DNA of 10,921 bases, from assembly GCA_021323155.1 (NCBI GenBank), contig JAJTCI010000045.1:1-10921 (forward strand), in the 5' to 3' direction. The position numbers and the translations under genes were made by a program. Positions 1-4,862 of the stretch are shown here, in pieces. A model generated the notes under the pieces. That model was given only the letters and a program-made list of their open reading frames with translations, was not told the DNA's origin and made no database searches. Numbering within the stretch: the first letter of the stretch is position 1; every line of letters starts with the position of its first letter. This DNA comes from Chitinophagaceae bacterium. GTDB lineage: Bacteria; Bacteroidota; Bacteroidia; Chitinophagales; Chitinophagaceae.

Positions 1-492
1 GTAGGTGAAAGCATGGCGCATATTTACAGCGTGATCGGCCAGAAGAACCAGAATGACCGGGAAAGCTGGTATATGATCGACTCTTCTTTTATCACCACCT
101 TGCCGGATACCTGGGGTATCGGGGAGCGGTTCCTGATGCTGCCCATCAACAAATGGGACAATGATTATCACCGCGTGGTCCTTGGTGGCATCACCTGTGA
201 TAGCCATGACTACTACGACTCTGAAGAACACATCAATGAGGTGTTCCTGCCCAAGATCCACAACGCTGATATGAATGACCCGGACAACAAGGAGCCCTTG
301 TTCGTTGGCTTCTTTCACACAGGGGCTTACCAGGACCAGATCAGTGGGTACGGCGGCATCAAACACTGCCTCATCCCTTCACCCAAACACATCATCGTTG
401 AACAGGATAAGAATGGGAAATTGGTTGATTGGGTGTATGCGAAAGAGCAAAGTGCTCAGAGTATGCTGAAGATACTAGGGTACATTAAATAA
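1..492 (+). CDS. speA: Arginine decarboxylase (PLP-dependent, fold III), C-terminal part, 5' truncated by window edge
   Basis: The reading frame is open from base 1 (V-G-E-S before the first visible Met at 13), so this is the last 163 residues of a longer protein and the ATG at 13 is internal. Two motifs match the C-terminal domain of the Orn/DAP/Arg decarboxylase 2 family: GGITCDSHD (visible residues 62-70), which carries the catalytic Cys-Asp pair of the CDxxD type, and HTGAYQ (106-111), whose Tyr contacts the PLP phosphate in ornithine decarboxylase. The following GYGGIKHCLIPSPKH (116-130) and the ending KEQSAQSMLKILGY resemble the Bacteroidota arginine decarboxylases of about 465 residues, as I remember them. 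The expected reaction is arginine to agmatine plus CO2 in the cytoplasm, the first step toward putrescine and homospermidine. The family call is firm. The substrate is less certain, because lysine, ornithine and carboxynorspermidine decarboxylases share the fold. No convincing terminator follows. Confidence 0.8.
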   Translation, partial: VGESMAHIYSVIGQKNQNDRESWYMIDSSFITTLPDTWGIGERFLMLPINKWDNDYHRVVLGGITCDSHDYYDSEEHINEVFLPKIHNADMNDPDNKEPLFVGFFHTGAYQDQISGYGGIKHCLIPSPKHIIVEQDKNGKLVDWVYAKEQSAQSMLKILGYIK

Positions 493-535
493 TTCCCGAC
501 CCTGGGTGCAGGTATCTCGTCATACGCCAACGGAT

Positions 536-566
536 TTTGCGATAGTTCGTCCATAAGTTATATTTA
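536..566 (+). promoter_or_regulatory. Bacteroidota-type promoter of the HTH gene
   Basis: TTTG at 536-539 (-33 element) and TATATTTA at 559-566 (7 of 8 consensus positions of TAnnTTTG, counting the free n positions) are separated by 19 bp, the usual spacing for the Bacteroidota primary sigma factor. The transcription start expected a few bases after the -7 element falls at or next to the ATG at 571, implying a leaderless or nearly leaderless mRNA. The promoter was read by eye and not tested. Confidence 0.6.
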
Positions 567-570
567 GCTG

Positions 571-1563
571 ATGAATGCGACCGAGTTGCAGCTTTCTTTT
601 TTTCAGAAGATCAAGGATACAATCCCGCCCCATAAAGCACTCGTGGATGAGGTGGCCGAACTTTTGAACATCAGCAATGACAGCGCTTACAGGCGAATTC
701 GTGGTGATAAAGCCCTGACACTTGACGAAGTGCAGGTTTTGTCCAAACACTATAAGGTATCCCTTGATAGCGTGTTACACCTGGGCGATGGCTCAATCGT
801 ATTCCATGGAACCTATTATCAAAAAGAGACCTTTGGCTTCGACAATTATCTGAAGGGTATCGCACAGGACCTAAGCGCCTTTTCCAGCGCCCGGGAGATC
901 GAATTATTTTACATCACCAAGGACATACCTCTGTTTCATCTTTTCATGTTCCCCGAACTGGCGGCTTTCAAATGTTACTTCTGGAGCCGGTACAATCTCA
1001 ACCTGCCACAATTCAATAAAGGCCAATTCCTGATCGAGGATTTTATTGGCATTTTTAATGAGACGGGGAAAAACATATCAGAGCAGTACCTCGATATACT
1101 CTCGACAGAAGTCTGGAACCTTGACTGTATCAACACCACCATCCGCCAGATAGATTATTACCGCGAAAGCAATGTGTTTAAGTCGAAGGAAGACATCTAT
1201 ACGCTATTTACCCGGCTTGAAAACCTGGTGGATCACATCGAAAAGCAGGCGGAACTGGGTTATAAGTTCTCCCCAGGCTTGCCTAAACATGCCAGGGCTA
1301 AATACAACGTTTTTGTAAACGGGTTCCTGCTCGGGGATAATACCATCCTGGTGGTGCTGGATGGCCGAAAAATGGTCTTTATCAACCACAATGTGATGAA
1401 CTATATCATGACGAACAATGACCAGTTCATCGAGTACACGCATGATACCATACAGGTATTGCTGAAGAAGTCCACGCTCATAAGTGAAGTGGGAGAGAAA
1501 GACCGCCAGTTATTTTTTGACAGCCTGCGCGAGCGCATCTACGATAAGAAAAAACTGCTGTAA
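571..1563 (+). CDS. Helix-turn-helix protein with unrecognised C-terminal domain
   Basis: The protein has 330 residues. Residues about 20-70 form a Cro/CI- or BetR-like HTH: LVDEVAELLNIS, then SNDSAYRRIRGDKALT as recognition region, then LDEVQVLSKHYKVSLDSVL. DNA binding is therefore likely. Residues about 75-330 match no family I recognise; they are rich in aromatic residues (FYITKD, YFWSRY, DYYRES) and largely helical in appearance, with a charged stretch near 205-235, and have no signal peptide or clear membrane segment. The start is well fixed: an in-frame TAG lies at 565-567, just upstream of the ATG, and the promoter ends at 566. The gene stands alone on the plus strand and converges on the sigma operon with 3 bp between stop codons. 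A sensory C-terminal domain is inference. The protein could be a one-component regulator, but its target and ligand cannot be read from the sequence. Confidence 0.8.
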   Translation: MNATELQLSFFQKIKDTIPPHKALVDEVAELLNISNDSAYRRIRGDKALTLDEVQVLSKHYKVSLDSVLHLGDGSIVFHGTYYQKETFGFDNYLKGIAQDLSAFSSAREIELFYITKDIPLFHLFMFPELAAFKCYFWSRYNLNLPQFNKGQFLIEDFIGIFNETGKNISEQYLDILSTEVWNLDCINTTIRQIDYYRESNVFKSKEDIYTLFTRLENLVDHIEKQAELGYKFSPGLPKHARAKYNVFVNGFLLGDNTILVVLDGRKMVFINHNVMNYIMTNNDQFIEYTHDTIQVLLKKSTLISEVGEKDRQLFFDSLRERIYDKKKLL

Positions 1564-1566
1564 CGC

Positions 1567-2172
1567 TTAGCTTTCGTCAAACTCGTGAACGATCCTTTCC
1601 AGCTGCCGCACATAACCCCCATACATTTTCCAAAGGTACCATCGCGTGAAATAATAGAATCCTACCACAACCACCAGGAGGCCGGCCGATAAATAGCCGA
1701 TGGTCTCCCAATCAACCGGTTTAGGCACTTTACCGGGATCGTTATAGCTGAGCCATGCGGTGAATACAAAGCATGCCGGCATCAACAACAATGTCAATTG
1801 GAGGTAACGCCGCATATATTCCTTCAATAAAGCCACCAGGCTTTCAACATTCTGTTTGACTGGAGTACTCGCGGAAACGGTGGCCGTTTTGCGAAGCAGC
1901 AGGTAGAGCACGATCACGAATGCTATACCTACGACCCCGATTATGCTGAAATAGACATTATAAACCCAGGTATCATCAAGCAATAGCATCGCTGCGCAGA
2001 AGAGCGTAAAGGCTACCGATACCAGCATCTCCAGCCAGATGCTGCGTCGTAGCTTTTGCACAAGAGATACAGTATCACTTTCCAGCAATGATTCAATATC
2101 CTTTTCAGAACGCTGGGCCGGGACGGCCGCCATTCTTTGATTCAACGCTTGTTTTAACTCATCCAGTTCCAT
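1567..2172 (-). CDS. Four-helix membrane protein, probable anti-sigma factor
   Basis: The protein has 201 residues. A charged cytosolic N-terminus (1-44, with DELKQAL and EKDIESLLES) is followed by four hydrophobic segments at about 46-65, 73-93, 124-142 and 158-176, then a charged C-terminal tail (about 180-201). Segments 1-2 and 3-4 form two hairpins joined by a cytosolic loop at about 94-123. It is the last gene of the TraB-sigma-membrane operon and starts 4 bp after the sigma-factor stop, so translation is probably coupled. In Bacteroidota and elsewhere, small membrane proteins directly downstream of ECF sigma genes are often their anti-sigma factors, and that position is the main basis for the call. 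There is no HxxxCxxC zinc anti-sigma motif, so it is not of the ZAS class, and no other family was recognised. It ends 3 bp from the convergent HTH gene, with no terminator visible in between. Confidence 0.7.
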   Translation of the reverse strand: MELDELKQALNQRMAAVPAQRSEKDIESLLESDTVSLVQKLRRSIWLEMLVSVAFTLFCAAMLLLDDTWVYNVYFSIIGVVGIAFVIVLYLLLRKTATVSASTPVKQNVESLVALLKEYMRRYLQLTLLLMPACFVFTAWLSYNDPGKVPKPVDWETIGYLSAGLLVVVVGFYYFTRWYLWKMYGGYVRQLERIVHEFDES

Positions 2173-2176
2173 TGCG

Positions 2177-2668
2177 TCAGTTTGCAGGTTGATAATACTT
2201 TAGTGTTTCTTCTTTTAATTTAGCCTTCACCCGGTTCATCTTTACCGCCACGTTATTTGCGGTGATGCCGAGCATCTCGCCAATGTCCTTATAGCTATAA
2301 TCTTCGAGGTAAAGCATGACAAGCGCCTTGTCGATCTTAGACAGGGCTGCGATCGCTTTATGCATGGCAGCTACCTGTTCCTCCACGGGATCGTGTTCTT
2401 CAGCGCTGTCTGGTAATTCAGCGGTCTCTGTACGTAGTCGCCTCTTCTGTTTTCGAAAGAAAGTAATGGCGGTATTTAAAGCCACCCGGTAAAGCCAGGT
2501 AGAAAAGCGGGCGTCGCCGCGAAAATTGTTCACCGCTTTCCAGGCCTGTAAGGTAATTTCCTGGAAGAGGTCTTCCCGACCGGCAACATCTTCCATATAG
2601 ACGTTGCAGATCTTATGAATAATATTCTGGTGCCTGTTCAGCAGGCCAACGAACTCCTGCTCCTGCAT
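2177..2668 (-). CDS. ECF-family RNA polymerase sigma factor
   Basis: The protein has 163 residues, normal for an ECF (sigma-70 group 4) factor. Region 2 covers about residues 10-78: the core-binding and -10-recognition segment includes EDLFQEITLQAWKAVNNF and STWLYRVALNTAITFFRKQKR. An acidic linker (82-100, EDxVEE-like) separates it from region 4 at about 105-157, where LEDYSYKDIGEMLGITANNV and KMNRVKAKLKE form the HTH that reads the -35 element. Region 3 is absent, as expected for ECF factors. The start codon lies 1 bp beyond the TAG stop of the TraB-like gene, and the membrane gene starts 4 bp after its own stop, so the three genes are almost certainly one transcript. It probably directs a small envelope-related regulon and is held by the downstream membrane protein. 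Its target promoters are not identifiable here; no duplicate ECF-type motif was noticed upstream of the operon. Confidence 0.93.
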   Translation of the reverse strand: MQEQEFVGLLNRHQNIIHKICNVYMEDVAGREDLFQEITLQAWKAVNNFRGDARFSTWLYRVALNTAITFFRKQKRRLRTETAELPDSAEEHDPVEEQVAAMHKAIAALSKIDKALVMLYLEDYSYKDIGEMLGITANNVAVKMNRVKAKLKEETLKYYQPAN

Positions 2669-2669
2669 G

Positions 2670-3530
2670 CTATCTTTTTACCGGTTTCACCTTGTAGCCC
2701 TGTTTGCGCAACAGGCTGATCACACCGTATTCGCCCGCGAGATGGCCAGCACCAACGGCAAAGAACGAAGGCTTGCTTTTCATTGCCTCAGCGATAACAG
2801 GGATCCAGTTCTCGTTCCTTTTTTTCAGCATCACTCCTTCATATTCGCCGAAGTCTTCATCCTCGGTATTCATCTGGATCATCTGCTGGATATCCTGGCG
2901 TTTATAAACATCAACCAGCTTTTCAAAACCCAGCCGGGCACTGTCCATGTTGTACATCGTTTTCATGAACATCTCCGCCTGTACTTTATAAGGGATGGAA
3001 TCAAGCACACCCAGCTGGTCTTCCACCTTTTCCAGGCCTAAAACAGACATCGTTTTCTCCTTCGCCATCTTCATCAGCACCTGTTCCCAACCCTCGGGCT
3101 GGCATCCGAGGATGGAGGGATAAATCATGCCCATCAGCAGTATCGGCTTTGCGCGGTTCATCATGCTAAGGGGCATGCCCGTCTTTGTCTGAAATATGGT
3201 TGCAACCGAATCATAGTCTTCCTCTGATAACAGCGTTTTGAGGCTGCTGCCATCCCGCATCATCATGCCCATCGCCATCTTCAGCATGGTGGCCGGGTTG
3301 TCCATGTCAAGTTCAAGGTAAAGTTGCCCGGTACTTTCAAAAGCGGATTTCAATTTGGGTGAAACGCTGATATCATCCGGGCACATCACGTGTATCGTGC
3401 CGTACAGGTAAGACGGCGCTTCGAGGCCTTTCCCCTCTATTTTCCAAAGCAGCGACTTTTCCTTAGGAGCCTGCGCAATTGAAAGAAAAGCGGCAAAAAG
3501 GTATGGGAAGGAGAGAAGTAGCTTTTTCAT
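2670..3530 (-). CDS. TraB/GumN (TIKI-like) family secreted protein
   Basis: The protein has 286 residues from the ATG at 3530. An in-frame extension to 3671 exists, but it would run across the hsp20 terminator and bury the signal peptide, so I reject it. Residues 1-21 (MKKLLLSF...SIAQA) are a type I signal peptide, so the product acts in the periplasm or beyond. Family motifs appear in order: YLYGTIH (41-47, first GxxH), LELD (72-75), GLEKVEDQ (165-172), R-x-ENWIPVI (238-245) and FFAVGAGHL (256-264, second GxxH) with a closing LLRKQGY. In the TraB/PrgY/GumN/TIKI clan the two GxxH motifs and an acidic residue form a metal site, and animal TIKI proteins are metalloproteases; enzymatic activity here is inferred. 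Residues about 79-92 are unusually Met-rich. As first gene of the sigma operon it may process or sense an envelope signal, or simply be part of the sigma factor's own regulon. Confidence 0.85.
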   Translation of the reverse strand: MKKLLLSFPYLFAAFLSIAQAPKEKSLLWKIEGKGLEAPSYLYGTIHVMCPDDISVSPKLKSAFESTGQLYLELDMDNPATMLKMAMGMMMRDGSSLKTLLSEEDYDSVATIFQTKTGMPLSMMNRAKPILLMGMIYPSILGCQPEGWEQVLMKMAKEKTMSVLGLEKVEDQLGVLDSIPYKVQAEMFMKTMYNMDSARLGFEKLVDVYKRQDIQQMIQMNTEDEDFGEYEGVMLKKRNENWIPVIAEAMKSKPSFFAVGAGHLAGEYGVISLLRKQGYKVKPVKR

Positions 3531-3554
3531 CGTTGTGTTAGTAGTTATGGTGAG

Positions 3555-3564
3555 CAAATTATTA
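3555..3564 (-). promoter_or_regulatory. Possible weak -7 element of the TraB-sigma operon
   Basis: On the minus strand TAATAATTTG sits 24 bases upstream of the TraB-like ATG. It resembles TAnnTTTG but with altered internal spacing, and no TTTG lies at the expected -33 position. Some promoter must exist between the hsp20 terminator and 3530; whether it is this one, or one read by the operon's own ECF factor, is undecided. Confidence 0.3.
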
Positions 3565-3626
3565 CAAGCAATCCACAATGTTGCGTTAAGTTCCCGTGCC
3601 AGGACATGCATGCTATCCGGATTAGT

Positions 3627-3659
3627 AAAAAACAGGCCCCACTTGAAGAAGTGAGGCCT
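3627..3659 (-). terminator. Intrinsic terminator of hsp20
   Basis: Read on the minus strand, an 11-bp stem (3659-3649 with 3644-3634, one G-T pair) with a 4-base loop is followed by GTTTTTT at 3633-3627. It lies 47 bases past the hsp20 stop and points the same way. On the plus strand no T-run follows the hairpin, so it is one-directional. It also separates hsp20 from the TraB-sigma operon, which therefore needs its own promoter between about 3531 and 3626. Confidence 0.85.
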
Positions 3660-3705
3660 AACCAAAACCAACTGCTTGCCCCTTCGGGCTGAGAAAGTTC
3701 AGCTG

Positions 3706-4128
3706 TTATTGTACAGCAATCTCTTTAGGCACTACCTTGACTTCCTCTTTTTTCGGAAGCAAGAGCTTCAATATGCCGTCTTCATATTTCGCTTCGATGC
3801 CTTCGGTATTTACTTTTTCGTCAACAGTAAAGCTTCTCTTAAAGCTGCTGCTGCGAAATTCTTTGCGATGTGTCTTTACATCTTTGGTATCCTCCTCCTG
3901 GCGGTGTTCATAGCTGATGCTTAGCACGCCCTTGTCCAGGCTGATCTTAAAGGCTTCCTTTTTAAGTCCCGGCGCCACCAGTTCAAGTTGGTAAGCGTCG
4001 TTTGTTTCCTGGATATTCACCGGCGGGATAGAGAAGTTCATATCTCTTCCCCAACTGGCCGGGATATTACCGAGGAGGTCGTCGAAAATGTTGTCAAGGT
4101 TCCTGAAGTTGTGTTTTACGAGTGTCAT
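3706..4128 (-). CDS. hsp20: Small heat-shock protein, Hsp20/alpha-crystallin family
   Basis: The protein has 140 residues, typical for a bacterial small heat-shock protein, an ATP-independent holdase that binds unfolding proteins in the cytoplasm. A short N-terminal arm (1-33, with NIFDDLLG) precedes the alpha-crystallin domain at about 34-127: PPVNIQETNDAYQLELVAPG, KISLDKGVLSISYEH, then KEFRSSSFKRSFTVDE and the closing YEDGILKLLLPK, which is the A-x-x-x-G-V-L-like signature. The C-terminal EIAVQ supplies an I-x-V motif of the I-x-I/V type that docks neighbouring subunits in oligomers. There is no signal peptide. The gene is transcribed alone, with a clear terminator downstream, and is divergent from the bacilliredoxin gene. 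No CIRCE element was found upstream; the start region is A-rich on the coding strand without a Shine-Dalgarno sequence. Confidence 0.95.
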   Translation of the reverse strand: MTLVKHNFRNLDNIFDDLLGNIPASWGRDMNFSIPPVNIQETNDAYQLELVAPGLKKEAFKISLDKGVLSISYEHRQEEDTKDVKTHRKEFRSSSFKRSFTVDEKVNTEGIEAKYEDGILKLLLPKKEEVKVVPKEIAVQ

Positions 4129-4179
4129 AGCGGTCTATTTTTAGTTTCTTTAAAATTGTTGTCGTGGTTGGTGTGGTCA

Positions 4180-4191
4180 AATGGTATACCG
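4180..4191 (+). repeat. Shared 12-bp site, copy 1 (contains palindrome GGTATACC)
   Basis: AATGGTATACCG in the hsp20/bacilliredoxin divergent region contains the perfect palindrome GGTATACC (4183-4190). The same 12 bases occur in inverse orientation at 4826-4837 upstream of lgt. Read toward hsp20 and toward lgt, both copies have the same orientation. It could be an operator; function is inferred only from recurrence and position. Confidence 0.4.
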
Positions 4192-4292
4192 GCGGCGTTT
4201 TTGGCACTTTTCGTCAGTATTTCGCTGTCTTTATGGCAATTTTTTTTACCGGCAATAGACAGTTTGTCTGCGTGGCGAGCGATCATTACCTG

Positions 4293-4300
4293 TAAATTTG
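4293..4300 (+). promoter_or_regulatory. -7 promoter element of the bacilliredoxin gene
   Basis: TAAATTTG is a perfect match to the Bacteroidota -7 consensus TAnnTTTG and lies 21 bases before the ATG at 4322, which gives a short leader of about 15 bases. The nearest TTTG upstream (4263-4266) is 26 bp away, longer than the usual 19-20, so the -33 element is poor or absent. The element also argues against an in-frame TTG start at 4298, which would lie inside the promoter. Confidence 0.6.
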
Positions 4301-4321
4301 CGGTCTAAACAAAAACAGCAT

Positions 4322-4738
4322 ATGTATCCCGCAGAAATAGTGTTACCAATGAAAGCAGAGTTGACTGACAATGGTTTTGAAGATATGACCAGCGCAGGCG
4401 AAGTAGAAGATACTCTCAACAAAGAAGGGACCACCTTAGTGGTGATCAACTCTGTATGTGGTTGTGCCGCTGGTGCCGCAAGGCCAGGTGTATTGATGGC
4501 TGTAAACAATGCTGCGAAACGTCCTGACCGGTTGGCAACTGCTTTTGCCGGTTTTGACACCGAGGCCGTGAATAAAGTAAGAGAACACCTGCTGCCTTAT
4601 CCACCCTCTTCTCCGGCCATTGCCTTGTTCAAAGATGGCGAATTGGTGAGTATGGTTGAGCGGCACCAGATAGAAGGTCGTCCAGCGAATGTGATCGCAC
4701 AGCACCTGATCACTTTGTTCGATCAGCATTGTAACTGA
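4322..4738 (+). CDS. BrxA/BrxB-family bacilliredoxin
   Basis: The protein has 138 residues with the typical opening MYPAEIVLPMKAELTDNGF and a thioredoxin-like fold. The active site is the C-G-C motif of the family at residues 46-48 (INSVCGCAAGAARPG), and YPPSSPAIALFKDGELV (93-109) gives the cis-proline region (P98) and following strands. A third Cys at 137 near the end is also visible. In Bacillus, BrxA and BrxB (YphP/YqiW) remove bacillithiol from S-bacillithiolated proteins; many Bacteroidota carry the same family, so a role in reversing oxidative thiol modification in the cytoplasm is likely, although the cellular thiol here is not shown by the sequence. The ATG at 4322 is preferred because it fits both the family N-terminus and the promoter. 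The gene is monocistronic: it has its own -7 element and is closed by a strong terminator 29 bases past the stop. Confidence 0.93.
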   Translation: MYPAEIVLPMKAELTDNGFEDMTSAGEVEDTLNKEGTTLVVINSVCGCAAGAARPGVLMAVNNAAKRPDRLATAFAGFDTEAVNKVREHLLPYPPSSPAIALFKDGELVSMVERHQIEGRPANVIAQHLITLFDQHCN

Positions 4739-4767
4739 CATAGCTTTGTTATAGATGGGTTAGTAAG

Positions 4768-4794
4768 TGCCCCGCGAAAGCGGGGCATTTTTTT
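4768..4794 (+). terminator. Strong intrinsic terminator after the bacilliredoxin gene
   Basis: A perfect 8-bp GC-rich stem, TGCCCCGC with GCGGGGCA, closes on a GAAA tetraloop (4776-4779) and is followed directly by seven T (4788-4794). It lies 29 bases after the stop codon, on the same strand, and should isolate the downstream lgt gene from read-through. Confidence 0.93.
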
Positions 4795-4796
4795 AG

Positions 4797-4826
4797 GCTG
4801 CCAAGCTTAAGCCTTACCCGGGCAGC
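4797..4826. repeat. Inverted repeat upstream of lgt
   Basis: GCTGCC (4797-4802) and GGCAGC (4821-4826) can pair around an 18-base loop that itself contains the palindrome GCTTAAGC (4805-4812). The repeat directly follows the terminator and abuts the shared 12-bp site. It could be structure in the DNA or a weak hairpin; no function is evident. Confidence 0.3.
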
Positions 4827-4837
4827 GGTATACCATT
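4826..4837 (-). repeat. Shared 12-bp site, copy 2 (contains palindrome GGTATACC)
   Basis: CGGTATACCATT on the plus strand is the exact reverse complement of the 12 bases at 4180-4191. It lies 25 bases upstream of the lgt ATG and includes the palindrome GGTATACC at 4827-4834. A shared regulator of hsp20 and lgt is one reading; chance is another. Confidence 0.4.
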
Positions 4838-4850
4838 CACGTTTTTCCCC

Positions 4851-4858
4851 TAACATTG
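4851..4858 (+). promoter_or_regulatory. Possible -7 element of lgt
   Basis: TAACATTG differs from TAnnTTTG at one fixed position and ends only 4 bases before the lgt ATG. If used, the mRNA would be nearly leaderless. No TTTG lies 19-20 bp upstream. Because a strong terminator precedes lgt, some promoter must lie between about 4795 and 4862. Confidence 0.35.
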
Positions 4859-4862
4859 CACC

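Noticed and set aside
2667..3041. A 124-codon plus-strand reading frame opposite the TraB-like gene
   Set aside because: Low-quality protein with His/Phe-rich shadow composition; the TraB motifs on the minus strand explain the region.
3531..3671. N-terminal extension of the TraB-like protein to an ATG at 3671
   Set aside because: It would run across the hsp20 terminator and place 47 residues before a clean signal peptide starting at 3530.
3675..3700. Small GCCC/GGGC hairpin just after hsp20 as terminator
   Set aside because: Only 4 bp with no T-run; the stronger hairpin with T6 at 3659-3627 fits better.
4200..4225. CIRCE-like heat-shock operator upstream of hsp20
   Set aside because: TTGGCACTT resembles one half-site, but no matching inverted half follows after 9 bases.
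4298..4321. TTG start of the bacilliredoxin at 4298
   Set aside because: It lies inside the -7 promoter element, and the family N-terminus MYPAEIVLPMK begins at the ATG 4322.
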